Source: Alistipes sp. (lineage in GTDB: Bacteria; Bacteroidota; Bacteroidia; Bacteroidales; Rikenellaceae). Taken from it: a stretch of 64,000 bases of DNA. Both the position numbers and the translations under genes were made by a program. Of this stretch, positions 43,793 through 52,945 are shown one piece after another; the first letter of the stretch is position 1; every line of letters starts with the position of its first letter. Below the pieces are notes generated by a model. That model ran no database searches. It worked only from the letters and a program-made list of their open reading frames with translations, and was not told the origin of the DNA. The DNA lies in assembly GCA_017505725.1 (NCBI GenBank), contig JAFVOR010000067.1, positions 1 through 64,000 of the forward strand, written 5' to 3'.

Positions 43793-45133
43793 ATGACTAA
43801 AGTTGAAAGCGCACTTCAGCGCACTACCGACACTAAGGATTTGATTATCGGTGCAGGTGTGGTTGCCCGCACCGCCGAGATGTTTGCCAAGTTGTTCCCG
43901 GGTAAGACTGCAATTATTGTTGCCGATTTGAACACTTGGGAGGTGGCAGGTAAGGCTGTCTTTGCATCGCTCGAAGAGGCTGGTATTGCACAGGAGAAGC
44001 CATTTATCTTCACTGACGAGGAGTTGTATGCCGAGTGGAAACACGTCGAGAAGCTTCAGGCTCACTTGGCTAACGTAGATGCTATAGCTATCGCAGTAGG
44101 CTCGGGTGTAATGAACGACTTGACCAAGTATGTTTCGCACCTCCTCAATCGTAAGTATATGTGCGTAGGAACAGCGGCTTCGATGGATGGTTACACCGCC
44201 TATGGCTCATCTATCACCAAGGATGGCAACAAGCAGACATTCGACTGCCCTGCACCTTACGGTTTCGTTATGGACCCTGTTATTGCCGCAGCCGCTCCAA
44301 AGGAGTTGGCAGCTTCGGGTTATGCCGATTTGATTGCAAAGATTCCTGCAGGTGCCGATTGGATGTTGGCAGACGCTATGGGTAGCGAGGCTATCGATCA
44401 GTTTGCTTGGGATTTGGTTCAGAATGGCTTGCGTGAGTCGTTGGGCGACCCTGCTGCAGTATTTGCCGGTGATGTAGAGAAGACCGAGGCGTTGTCGGAG
44501 GGCTTGTTGATGAGTGGTTTTGCAATGCAGGCAATTCAGTCGAGCCGCCCTGCATCGGGTACAGAGCACCAGTTCTCGCACTGCTGGGATATGGAGGATT
44601 TGTGCTTCGAGGGTAAGCACGTGTCGCACGGTTTCAAGGTAGGTATCGGTACATTGGCTTCGACAGCATCGTTGGAGTTCCTCTTGGAGAAGGATATCGA
44701 GAATCTCGATGTAGATAAGTGCGTCGAGGCTTGGAAGTCGTGGGAGGAGCAGGAGCAGGAGATTCGCAAGGTGTTCGAGGGTAAGCCTGGTCACATTGCT
44801 CGTGGCTTGAAGGAGACCAAGGATAAGTATATCGACAAGGAGGGTTTGCGCAAGCAGCTCGAGGCTTTGAAGGCTGCTTGGCCAACTTTGAAGGAGCAGA
44901 TTCGCGAGCAGATTATCCCATTTGCCGAGGTACGCGAGAATCTCCGTTTGGTGGGTGCACCATACGAGCCTGAGCATATCGGAGTATCGCGCGAGCGTAT
45001 GCGCAAGACCTTCTCTTATATTCCTTATATGCGTAGCCGTTTCGCCAATATCGATGTAGTATATCGTTGTGGCTTTATGGCCGAATTGATGGAGCGTCTC
45101 TTCGGTGAAGGTGGTGTATGGGAGGTTAAATAA
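43793..45133 (+). CDS. araM: sn-glycerol-1-phosphate dehydrogenase-like (AraM/EgsA type)
   Basis: A 446-residue iron-containing-alcohol-dehydrogenase-fold enzyme. The nucleotide-binding Gly stretch is AVGSGVMNDLTKY, and GTAASMDGYTAYGSS is the family signature; two His/Asp metal-site regions follow (GYADLIAK and GTEHQFSHCWDMEDL). AraM-type proteins of Bacillus reduce dihydroxyacetone phosphate to glycerol-1-phosphate and sit in arabinose operons, the same neighbourhood as here. The enzyme is clear; its physiological role in this phylum is unsettled. It may act with the organophosphate carrier 213 bp downstream. Confidence 0.85.
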   Translation: MTKVESALQRTTDTKDLIIGAGVVARTAEMFAKLFPGKTAIIVADLNTWEVAGKAVFASLEEAGIAQEKPFIFTDEELYAEWKHVEKLQAHLANVDAIAIAVGSGVMNDLTKYVSHLLNRKYMCVGTAASMDGYTAYGSSITKDGNKQTFDCPAPYGFVMDPVIAAAAPKELAASGYADLIAKIPAGADWMLADAMGSEAIDQFAWDLVQNGLRESLGDPAAVFAGDVEKTEALSEGLLMSGFAMQAIQSSRPASGTEHQFSHCWDMEDLCFEGKHVSHGFKVGIGTLASTASLEFLLEKDIENLDVDKCVEAWKSWEEQEQEIRKVFEGKPGHIARGLKETKDKYIDKEGLRKQLEALKAAWPTLKEQIREQIIPFAEVRENLRLVGAPYEPEHIGVSRERMRKTFSYIPYMRSRFANIDVVYRCGFMAELMERLFGEGGVWEVK

Positions 45134-45257
45134 AAATCGTTCTGATGGGCTCTTTCTGCACGAAGACATCGGACTCCAAATTCCTCACATAGGTCGACTA
45201 TGCTGCGGATTTGTCGCCTTGCCTCGCACAGAAATAGTCTCATCATTGACGATTTTT
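45132..45257. repeat. structured palindromic repeat, copy B
   Basis: A relative of the units at 22787-23164: the outer arms AAAATCGTTCTGATG and CTCATCATTGACGATTTTT are conserved, and the inner hairpin (CCAAATTCCTCACATAG / CTATGCTGCGGATTTG) has a different sequence but keeps pairing. It begins at the stop codon of the araM-like gene. Confidence 0.75.
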
Positions 45258-45308
45258 AGAGATGTATCCGTCAAAGGATATCACTGCTATTGATCTAATA
45301 ATAACAAA

Positions 45309-45338
45309 GCTAATGGCTAATGGCCAAAGCTAATGGCC
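45309..45338. repeat. GCTAATGGC short repeats before the MFS gene
   Basis: GCTAATG occurs three times in 30 bp (GCTAATGGCTAATGG, then CCAAAGCTAATGGCC), just upstream of the ATG at 45347. Confidence 0.6.
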
Positions 45339-45346
45339 TTAAAATT

Positions 45347-46801
45347 ATGGAGAAAACTAAGAAATCTTTTAACTATTGGCAGATTCGTACCATCATCATC
45401 ACAATGGTGGGTTACGCTCTCTTTTACTTCGTGCGCAAGAACTTCTCGATTGCGATGCCCGGTTTGACCGCCGAGTTCGGTATCTCGAAGGTGGAGCTAG
45501 GTCTCTTCTTGACCTTGCACGGTATCATCTACGGTTTGTCGCGCTTTGTGAATGGTATTATCTCCGACCGCAATAGTGCACGCATTGTCCTCTCGGTCGG
45601 TCTCTTCCTCTGCGCACTTGCCAATATCCTCTTCGGCTTCAGCGACACCATCGCGGGCTGGATCGTGACCTTGGCGAACAATATGGGTACTACGGTAGCA
45701 TTCTCGAGCGTACTCGTCTACTTTATGGGTATCGTATGGGTGATTAACGGCTACTTGCAGGGTATGGGCGTGCCTCCGTGCACCAAGACTCTGACACAGT
45801 GGATCCACCCTAAGGAGTTGGCTACCAAGATGTCGGTATGGAATATGTCGCACTCTATCGGTGCAGCGTTGGTATTCGGTCTTTGCGGCTGGTACATTAT
45901 GCCTCATTTGGGCGTGGATATGAGCGCAAATGCTGAGGCTGTGGCAAATATTGCGGCAAACCTCAAGCTTGAGATTACCGATCCAAAGGTATTGAACTTT
46001 GCGGCACACTACTACGCTTGGCGTTGGTGCTTCATCATCCCTGCAATCTTCGCTATTTGCGGCGCTATCGGAATGTTCTTCACGCTGAAGGATTCCCCTT
46101 CGGATGTTGGTTTGCCTGAGGTTATGGGCGACAAGAAGGCTATTGTCCGCACTCCGGAGGAGAGCGCCGAGTACAAGGCATTTATCCGTCGTAAGGTCTT
46201 CGGTAACCGATTGATTTGGACCTTGGCCTTGACCAACTTCTTTGTCTATATCGTGCGCTTTGCGGCTCTCGATTGGGGTCCAACGCTCTTGACCGAGTCT
46301 AAGGGCTTGTCGCTTGCTATGGCTACCACCTTGTGTATCATCTTTGAGTTTGTGGGCGGTAACATCGGTATGGTATTCTTTGGTTGGCTCACCGACCACC
46401 TCTTTAAGAATAGAGCACACCGCACCTGCCTTATCTGTATGTTGGGTGCAGCGGCATCAATTGGCCTCTTCTGGCTCGTTCCATCGGGTGCTGCGTGGTG
46501 GTTGCAGATGTTGCCATTCACACTCATCGGCTTCTTTATCTATGGCCCACAGGCGTTGCTCGGTATTGCAGCGGCAAACCAGGCAACCAACAAGGCATCG
46601 GCTACCGCAAACGGTATTCTCGGTATCTTTGGCTATGCAAGTACCCTGATTTCGGGTGTAGGATTTGGATATGTGGCACAGCACTATGGCTGGAATGCGG
46701 CATATATCACAATCTTCGTGATGGCTATTCTCGGCGCTTTGACACTCCTCACAATGTGGAATGCCAAGGCTGACGGCTACGACGAGCCAACCACGAAGTA
46801 A
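45347..46801 (+). CDS. MFS transporter of the organophosphate:phosphate antiporter (GlpT/UhpT) family
   Basis: A 484-residue, 12-helix inner-membrane carrier. Family features: YALFYFVRKNFSIAMPGL, GLSRFVNGIISDRNSAR, INGYLQGMGVPPCTKTLTQW (the NG--QG-G-P motif of GlpT/UhpT) and MSVWNMSHSIGAA. The start at MEKTKKSFNYW is preferred to the ATG 27 bp upstream. Members exchange glycerol-3-phosphate or hexose-phosphates for phosphate. The AraM-like enzyme upstream makes a glycerol-phosphate link attractive, but this is inference. Confidence 0.9.
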   Translation: MEKTKKSFNYWQIRTIIITMVGYALFYFVRKNFSIAMPGLTAEFGISKVELGLFLTLHGIIYGLSRFVNGIISDRNSARIVLSVGLFLCALANILFGFSDTIAGWIVTLANNMGTTVAFSSVLVYFMGIVWVINGYLQGMGVPPCTKTLTQWIHPKELATKMSVWNMSHSIGAALVFGLCGWYIMPHLGVDMSANAEAVANIAANLKLEITDPKVLNFAAHYYAWRWCFIIPAIFAICGAIGMFFTLKDSPSDVGLPEVMGDKKAIVRTPEESAEYKAFIRRKVFGNRLIWTLALTNFFVYIVRFAALDWGPTLLTESKGLSLAMATTLCIIFEFVGGNIGMVFFGWLTDHLFKNRAHRTCLICMLGAAASIGLFWLVPSGAAWWLQMLPFTLIGFFIYGPQALLGIAAANQATNKASATANGILGIFGYASTLISGVGFGYVAQHYGWNAAYITIFVMAILGALTLLTMWNAKADGYDEPTTK

Positions 46802-46820
46802 TTGATTTCATACAAGAGAT

Positions 46821-46858
46821 AGGATGTGTTCCCTCGTGGAGTACATCCTATTTTTTTT
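46821..46858 (+). terminator. terminator of the MFS gene
   Basis: AGGATGT/ACATCCT stem with a long loop, followed by ATTTTTTTT. Confidence 0.8.
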
Positions 46859-46889
46859 GAGGGTAAGGAGTAGGATAGGTATATCCAAC

Positions 46890-46922
46890 AAAAAAGACGA
46901 CTCGAAAAGAGTCGTCTTTTTT
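46890..46922 (-). terminator. terminator of tRNA-Gln
   Basis: AAAAAGACGACTC/GAGTCGTCTTTTTT with an AAAA-type loop, just after the minus-strand tRNA. The A and T runs make it bidirectional. Confidence 0.88.
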
Positions 46923-46924
46923 AG

Positions 46925-46995
46925 TTGGGCTACCAGGATTCGAACCTAGAATGACAGGACCAGAATCTGTAGTGTTACCATTACACCATAGCCCA
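46925..46995 (-). tRNA. tRNA-Gln (anticodon CTG)
   Basis: A 71-nt cloverleaf: acceptor TGGGCTA/TAGCCCA, anticodon loop TTCTGGT (anticodon CTG), T arm with TTCGAAT, discriminator A. The anticodon stem ACAGA/CCTGT has an A31-C39 mismatch at the loop base. No encoded CCA. Confidence 0.88.
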
Positions 46996-47014
46996 ATGTT
47001 TCGTTTTGCGAGTG

Positions 47015-47022
47015 CAAATGTA
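47015..47022 (-). promoter_or_regulatory. -7 box for tRNA-Gln
   Basis: The minus strand reads TACATTTG, 19 bp upstream of the tRNA 5' end, the same sequence as before tRNA-Ser. Confidence 0.7.
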
Positions 47023-47160
47023 GAGTAAATTTTTGGTTTCGCAAAGAAAATTGCAAAAAAAAATAGTTTTCGAACAAAAAAAATTGATTTTCGCCAATTT
47101 TGCACTTCTGCAAGGCGAAAAAATAGTCTGATGAGAGTTCTAATTTATATGTAAAGACTA

Positions 47161-47191
47161 TTTGTAATTTCAGTTTATTTGCTTAAATTTG
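47161..47191 (+). promoter_or_regulatory. promoter of the second DUF6259 gene and its cluster
   Basis: TTTG at 47161-47164, 19 bp, then TAAATTTG at 47184-47191, 43 bp before the ATG. This is the only clear promoter before the 8-kb cluster. Confidence 0.7.
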
Positions 47192-47234
47192 CGTAGTATT
47201 ACAATGTTTAATCTGCAATTTATCAGAAAGTCTA

Positions 47235-49415
47235 ATGAATATGGAACGATTGTGTTTGAGGTTGCTTCTTGTGGCGATGGTGCTTATGATGTCGTGTACA
47301 TCGCTGCCATTGAGCGAATATATCACTCCCGATGCCGAGTGGAGTATGGTTATCGAGTCGTTGGATGACCCACAGCAAAGTGTTACTATTAAGAACTCCG
47401 ATGCTACAACTGTTGCCGAACAAAAAGGTAATACATTGCATTACGAGAATCTCGGAGGTCGCGATATAGATCTTACACTTGCATATGTGGACTCTAAAAC
47501 CTGCGATGGTGGGGTAGAGGTGTTGGCTACAATCGCCAATAACGAGCAGGGCTGGATGGTGCGCTCGTTCGAGGGCCCTTCGCTCACGGGGTTGAAGGCT
47601 GGTGTGGAGGATGCTATTCTGATACCTCTCGGAACAGGCTTCCGCATCTCTATCAAAGAGTCGTTGGCTATTGCCGATAAGATCAAGAACGGAGAGAATC
47701 CCGCAAAACTATTAAGCAAGAAACTTAAATGGGCGTGGAATAGCGAGTTGTCGCATTTTGAGTGCTCATTGGCCTATCCGAGCCAACATTGTACAATGCA
47801 GTGGGGTGCACTGCAGCGTAAGAAGGGTGGCGTATACTTTGCAAGCCACGACGAGGAGTTCTCCTACAAGTATATGAATATCGCGTTCAACCCGTTGACT
47901 CGGGATGTGCATTTAGGATTCCGTTATATGCTGGAGTGCTTCCCTGGCGAGAAGGTCGAGGTTGCACCTACCGTATTCAAACCATACAAGGACGAGTGGT
48001 ACGAGTGCGCCGACACATATCGTAAATGGTATTTGTCGCATCGCACTATTATTGATCGCCCGGAGTGGGTGAAAAATTGTAGAGGTTGGTTGTTGGCGAT
48101 TCTCAAACAACAAAACGACGAGGTTATTGTGCCTTACGAGGAGATAGGCGGACTCTTGGCCGATGCAGCCGAGGAGCGAGGAATCGATATCCTTGGTCTG
48201 TTTGGTCGAGGTATAGGTGGTCACGACAGATTCTATCCAGACTATCGTCCCGATCCAAAGATGGGTGGCGAAGCTGCTATCAAGAAGGGTATTGCCGAGG
48301 CAAAGGCGAAGGGCAAGCGTGTGGTGTTGTACACCAACGGTCAGTTGCTCGATATGAATGAGACACCGCAGTATTGGCCCGATACGGGTAGGGTTGTCAC
48401 CGTGCGCCAGCGTGATGGCAAGATGTGGCAGCAAACCTATCATAAGTACGATAGCGCACCTGCTCGTCACTTTGGTCTTGCCTGCCACAGCTGCAACATC
48501 TGGCGTGAGAAGATGCTCAGCCTGGCAAAGGAGGCGAACGATCTCGGAGCAGATGGTATCCTCTACGACCAACTCGCTGTGTTCAGTCCGGCATATTGCT
48601 ACAATCCAAATCACGGACATCGTGTTCCGACAATAGTCTATGGTGCAGATCGCCTCGATAATATGGCTTATGTTCAGCGCGAGATGTCGAAGATAAACCC
48701 TGAGTTTGTTGTGATGACAGAGGGCTTGGCTGACTACGAGTTGAATGCGGTGGGTATGTTCCACGGATATTGCAGAGGTGCAAATGTACCCGCGAAGTCC
48801 GATTTCAAGAGTAGATTCGACGACAAGGGTGCGGTGCAATACTATACGGAGATGTTCCACTATACATTCCCCGAGAATGTGATGACTATGCGTATGACAT
48901 CGCCTTCGAATAGCCGTTTCAGTATGAACTATAACCTTGCGTTCGGCTTCCGCAATGAGTTGGAGTTGCGCTATGCGGCCGATCGCGACTATCTCCAATA
49001 CAAGAAGGTGCCAAGAATTGAAGACTATGTGAATGTGCGTACCGTATCCTCAAGAAAGATTATCAGAGAGATGGAAGAATCGGGTGACCCTGTCGCCTCG
49101 GTGAAGTACTACAAGCAGGCTCTCGATTTTCAGCAGAAGCACGCCGAGCTGATGAAGCAGGGTAGATATCTCGCAGGTAATGGCGTTAAACTCAACGCTT
49201 CATCGCAATATGTTATGGCAAATGGCTGGATGACTCATAATGGCGATAAGTTGGGTGTCTTGGTTTGGAATGTCTCTGACGAGGAGGTGACTTACGATGT
49301 GGCATACAAGGGCTATAAGGCGACGGCGGTATATGCTCCCGACAAGGAGGGTGTAACGCTTGGCGACACGCTTGGTGCTCAGAGTCTCCATTTGGTAATG
49401 TTCGAGAAGAGATAG
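47235..49415 (+). CDS. DUF6259-type lipoprotein, putative glycoside-active enzyme (paralogue 2)
   Basis: A 726-residue predicted lipoprotein (lipobox MMSC around residues 18-21). N-terminal beta domain, then a barrel-like part with RGIDILGLFGRGIGGHDRF, AKGKRVVLYTNGQLLDM, LGADGILYDQLAVFSP and FVVMTEGLADYELNAVGMF. It is distantly paralogous to 31343-33463 and has the same FPE repeat-like ending (MFHYTFPENVMTMR against MRYTFPEIKFSNR). Candidate acids are the Asp in LYDQLA and the Glu in MTEGLA, by inspection only. It leads a sugar-processing cluster. Confidence 0.82.
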   Translation: MNMERLCLRLLLVAMVLMMSCTSLPLSEYITPDAEWSMVIESLDDPQQSVTIKNSDATTVAEQKGNTLHYENLGGRDIDLTLAYVDSKTCDGGVEVLATIANNEQGWMVRSFEGPSLTGLKAGVEDAILIPLGTGFRISIKESLAIADKIKNGENPAKLLSKKLKWAWNSELSHFECSLAYPSQHCTMQWGALQRKKGGVYFASHDEEFSYKYMNIAFNPLTRDVHLGFRYMLECFPGEKVEVAPTVFKPYKDEWYECADTYRKWYLSHRTIIDRPEWVKNCRGWLLAILKQQNDEVIVPYEEIGGLLADAAEERGIDILGLFGRGIGGHDRFYPDYRPDPKMGGEAAIKKGIAEAKAKGKRVVLYTNGQLLDMNETPQYWPDTGRVVTVRQRDGKMWQQTYHKYDSAPARHFGLACHSCNIWREKMLSLAKEANDLGADGILYDQLAVFSPAYCYNPNHGHRVPTIVYGADRLDNMAYVQREMSKINPEFVVMTEGLADYELNAVGMFHGYCRGANVPAKSDFKSRFDDKGAVQYYTEMFHYTFPENVMTMRMTSPSNSRFSMNYNLAFGFRNELELRYAADRDYLQYKKVPRIEDYVNVRTVSSRKIIREMEESGDPVASVKYYKQALDFQQKHAELMKQGRYLAGNGVKLNASSQYVMANGWMTHNGDKLGVLVWNVSDEEVTYDVAYKGYKATAVYAPDKEGVTLGDTLGAQSLHLVMFEKR

Positions 49416-49462
49416 TGCGTTGTAATTATGAATTATAAGATGTATATTATAAATAGGAACTT

Positions 49463-51481
49463 ATGAGAAAAGTCGTATCGTTTATTTGTCTTTTGCTTGT
49501 TGGAGTCTCGTCGCTGAGTGCTGCACCAAAGGTAACCGCAGCAAAGAGTGTAGATATCTGCGTATATGGTGGCACATCTTTGGGTGTTATTGCTGCCTAC
49601 ACTGCAAAGAAACAGGGCAAGAGTGTTCTGCTTATCGAGCCTACAACCCACATCGGCGGAATGTCATCGGGAGGTCTTGGTCAGACCGATATAGGCAACA
49701 AGTTTGTTGTTCAGGGTTTGGCTTTGGATTTCTATCGTAGGGTAGGCGCACACTACGGAGCGTTGGAGATGTGGGTATTCGAACCACACGTTGCCGAGAA
49801 GGTATTTCGCCAGTATATTGCCGAGGAGAATATCGAACTTTGGTGCAATCGTCGCATTGTGGCTGCAAAGAAGGAGGGTACTCGAATTGTGAATATTACA
49901 CTCGAGGATTCTGCCGCGCCAAGTAAGAAAACAAACCAAGTGGTCGAGGCGAAGGTCTTTATCGATGCAACCTACGAGGGTGATTTGATGGCAAAGGCGG
50001 GTGTTTCGTATACGGTGGGTCGTGAAGATAATAAGGTCTACAACGAGACATATAGTGGAGTGCAGGTGATGAAGAATCATCAGTTCCGTGTCGATGTCGA
50101 TCCATATGTGATTCCTGGAAAGAAGAGTAGCGGTCTGCTTTGGGGTATTAATAAAAAACCTCGTCAGCCAATCGGCTCGGGCGATAAGAAGGTGCAGGCT
50201 TACAACTTCCGCATCTGCTTGACCAACGAGAGGGAAAATATGGTGCCTATCACCAAGCCAGATAACTACGATCCGTCGAAGTACGAGTTGCTTATCCGTT
50301 GGAAGGAGAAGGATCCGTGGAAGAGTTTGTCTGATGCATTTATCTGGAGCAAGATGCCAAATAATAAGACCGATATCAACAATCGTGGCGCATTCTCTAC
50401 CGATATGATTGGTGCGAACTGGAACTATCCAGAGGCGAGCTACGAGGAGCGTGCACGTATCATTAAGGCTCACGAGGATTATACCAAGGGTCTGCTCTAC
50501 TTTGTTGGTCACGATGAGCGCATTCCTGAGCATATCCGTAGGTCGATGCTTAAGTGGGGTTATCCGAAAGATGAGTATGTGAACAACAACCACTGGACTC
50601 CCCAACTTTATGTGCGTGAGGCTCGTCGTATGGTGAGCGATGTGGTGATGACTCAGCACCACTGCCAGGGTCGTGAGGTTGTAGATGATGGTATCGCTTT
50701 GGCCGCATACACTATGGATTCGCACAACTGCGATAGAGTAGTGATAGATGGCTTTGTACGCAACGAGGGTAATGTGGAGATTAAGAAGGATGTGAATCCT
50801 TATCCGATCTCATATCGTTCGATTGTGCCAAAGCGTAGCGAGGTGACAAACCTCTATGTAACATTCTGCTTGTCGGCATCGCATATCGCATTTGGCTCAA
50901 TCCGTATGGAGCCTGTGGCTATGGCGTTGTCGCAGGTGGCTGCAACAGCCGCTTCGATGGCAATAGATAAGCATAATGGCATAGTTCAAGATGTGGATGT
51001 GGCAGCATTGAAGGCGGAGATTGAGGCGCATCCTTGGGGTGATAACCGCAAGCCAGATGTCTTGGTGGATGATGCGAATGATGCGTGTGTGCGCTTTGTT
51101 GGCAATTGGACTTTTGATAAGAGTCGTCGTTGCTATGCATTCACCCGTCGTTACGACAATACATTGGGCAAGGAGGCTCGCTCGGCATACTTCTATCCTC
51201 GCTTGAAGGAGACCGATGAGTATGATGTTTACTACTACTATCCACGCCAGAAGAGGCCATCGTCGGTGGTTTGCTTCAATGTCTTCGATGGTGCTGCAAC
51301 CCACGAAGTGGTGCTCAATACCAAGGGAATTAAGATTCTTGGTCAGACTACAGGCGAGTGGGTGCGTATTGGAAGATATAAGATTGGTGCTGGCGATGCG
51401 CCTTATGTCGAGATTACAAATCGCAATGCCGATGGTACAGTCGTAGCAGATGCGGTGCAGTTTGTTCCAGTGAAACGATAA
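49463..51481 (+). CDS. exported FAD-dependent oxidoreductase with C-terminal xanthan-lyase-like domain
   Basis: A 672-residue protein with signal peptide (MRKVVSFICLLLVGVSSLSA). The FAD-binding motif is ICVYGGTSLGVIAAYTAKKQ with SVLLIEPTTHIGGMSSGGLG. The middle matches the FAD_oxidored family (KVFIDATYEGDLMAKAGVSYTVGRE). The C-terminal ~140 residues (ACVRFVGNWTFDKSRRCY through VVADAVQFVPV) look like the golvesin/xanthan-lyase-type beta domain. The substrate is unknown; a sugar is likely from context. 47 nt after the DUF6259 gene and 43 nt before the next oxidoreductase. Confidence 0.88.
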   Translation: MRKVVSFICLLLVGVSSLSAAPKVTAAKSVDICVYGGTSLGVIAAYTAKKQGKSVLLIEPTTHIGGMSSGGLGQTDIGNKFVVQGLALDFYRRVGAHYGALEMWVFEPHVAEKVFRQYIAEENIELWCNRRIVAAKKEGTRIVNITLEDSAAPSKKTNQVVEAKVFIDATYEGDLMAKAGVSYTVGREDNKVYNETYSGVQVMKNHQFRVDVDPYVIPGKKSSGLLWGINKKPRQPIGSGDKKVQAYNFRICLTNERENMVPITKPDNYDPSKYELLIRWKEKDPWKSLSDAFIWSKMPNNKTDINNRGAFSTDMIGANWNYPEASYEERARIIKAHEDYTKGLLYFVGHDERIPEHIRRSMLKWGYPKDEYVNNNHWTPQLYVREARRMVSDVVMTQHHCQGREVVDDGIALAAYTMDSHNCDRVVIDGFVRNEGNVEIKKDVNPYPISYRSIVPKRSEVTNLYVTFCLSASHIAFGSIRMEPVAMALSQVAATAASMAIDKHNGIVQDVDVAALKAEIEAHPWGDNRKPDVLVDDANDACVRFVGNWTFDKSRRCYAFTRRYDNTLGKEARSAYFYPRLKETDEYDVYYYYPRQKRPSSVVCFNVFDGAATHEVVLNTKGIKILGQTTGEWVRIGRYKIGAGDAPYVEITNRNADGTVVADAVQFVPVKR

Positions 51482-51524
51482 AACTATAGATTCAGACAAT
51501 ATAATAAACCTAAAAAATCATACT

Positions 51525-52934
51525 ATGGACAGAAAAGAATTTTTCAAACGAATGGGTTTGATGATGGCAGGAGCTGTAGCGATGAATATCGACTCGAAGG
51601 CTCAGGCAATGATGGCTCTCAGCGAGGGTGAGATTCCCGATATCGCATCGGAGGCAAAGATCAAGACAAAGATGCCTGAAATGGATGCCAAGCTCGACAA
51701 GCCTGTAACAGTGATGGTTATCGGTGCAGGTAGCCGAGGCAGAACTTACGCTCGCTATGCAGAGAAGTTCCCCGGCTCGATGAAGGTGGTGGGCGTTGCC
51801 GACCTCAATCCAAATCGTCGTAGCGCAATGGCAAAGAAGCACGGCATTCCGAAGGAGAATCAGTTTGCTCACTTTAACGATGCTCTCTCGGGTCCGAAGA
51901 TTGCTGATGCGGTGGTTATCTCCACTCCCGACAATCTCCATTACGAGCCTTGTATGAAGGCTCTTGCATTGGGCTACCACGTCTTGCTCGAGAAGCCTGT
52001 GGCACCAACCGAGAAGGAGTGCCGCGATATCTTGAAGCAGGCTCGCAAGTACGATCGTATCGTGGCTGTGTGCCACGTGTTGCGCTATGCTCCATACTTT
52101 GTAGCATTGAAGCAGGTGTTGGATTCGGGTGCTATTGGCGACATCGTGAGCATTCAGCATATGGAGCCTATCCAGTATGCTCATATGGCTCACTCTTATG
52201 TTCGTGGTAATTGGCCATTGGCTGACAAGACTACGCCAATCATCTTGGCAAAGTCGTGCCACGACCTCGATATCTTGCGTTGGTTGATTGGCAAACCTTG
52301 CCAGACCATTGCCGCCGAGGGATCGTTGCATCTCTTCCGTCCTGAGAATATGCCAAAGGGTGCTCCTGAGCGTTGTACCGATGGCTGTCCACACGAGTCG
52401 GAGTGTCCATATTCGGCTATCGATATCTACGAGCGTCGCAAGCGTCACCTCGGTGTCTTCGACTTGCCAAGCAAGGATCCGGCGCTCATTCGTGAGAAGC
52501 TCAAGACCACAAACTATGGTCGTTGCGTGTTCCGTTGCAATAATGACCAGTGTGACCACTATGTTGCAATTATGAAGTTCGAGGGCGATATCACCGCCTC
52601 GTTCACGATGGATGCCTTCACCCCTTGGGGTGGCCGTCGCACCCGTATTATGGGTACGAAGGGCTTTATCGAGGGCGATATGAAGAAGTTTACCTATTAC
52701 GACTTCCGTTCGGGACACAAGAGCGTATGGGATCAGAAGGTGAGCGAGATTGCCGAGTATAAGGGCTCGGGCCACGGTGGTGGCGACCACTTGCTTGCTC
52801 GCGATTTCTTGCGTGCGGTGTCGGCTGGTGACGAAAAGTTGCTCTCTAGCACGATTGATGTATCTATCGAGAGTCACGTGATGGGCTTTATGGCCGAGAA
52901 GAGCCGCAAGTCTATGAAGAAGGTTAAGATCTAA
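51525..52934 (+). CDS. Gfo/Idh/MocA family NAD(P)-dependent oxidoreductase
   Basis: A 469-residue oxidoreductase: Rossmann motif VMVIGAGSRGRTYARYAE, then VVGVADLNPNRR, VVISTPDNLHYEPCMKALALG and the catalytic-site EKP in HVLLEKPVAPTE; a later KSCHDLDILRWL holds the conserved His/Asp. The N-terminal ~30 residues (MDRKEFFKRMGLMMAGAVAM) look like an export signal. The family oxidises or reduces sugars at C2-C4 and includes NAD-dependent glycosidases of GH109, so it could act on a glycoside directly. Activity not predictable. Confidence 0.9.
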   Translation: MDRKEFFKRMGLMMAGAVAMNIDSKAQAMMALSEGEIPDIASEAKIKTKMPEMDAKLDKPVTVMVIGAGSRGRTYARYAEKFPGSMKVVGVADLNPNRRSAMAKKHGIPKENQFAHFNDALSGPKIADAVVISTPDNLHYEPCMKALALGYHVLLEKPVAPTEKECRDILKQARKYDRIVAVCHVLRYAPYFVALKQVLDSGAIGDIVSIQHMEPIQYAHMAHSYVRGNWPLADKTTPIILAKSCHDLDILRWLIGKPCQTIAAEGSLHLFRPENMPKGAPERCTDGCPHESECPYSAIDIYERRKRHLGVFDLPSKDPALIREKLKTTNYGRCVFRCNNDQCDHYVAIMKFEGDITASFTMDAFTPWGGRRTRIMGTKGFIEGDMKKFTYYDFRSGHKSVWDQKVSEIAEYKGSGHGGGDHLLARDFLRAVSAGDEKLLSSTIDVSIESHVMGFMAEKSRKSMKKVKI

Positions 52935-52945
52935 TCGCAAGGCAG

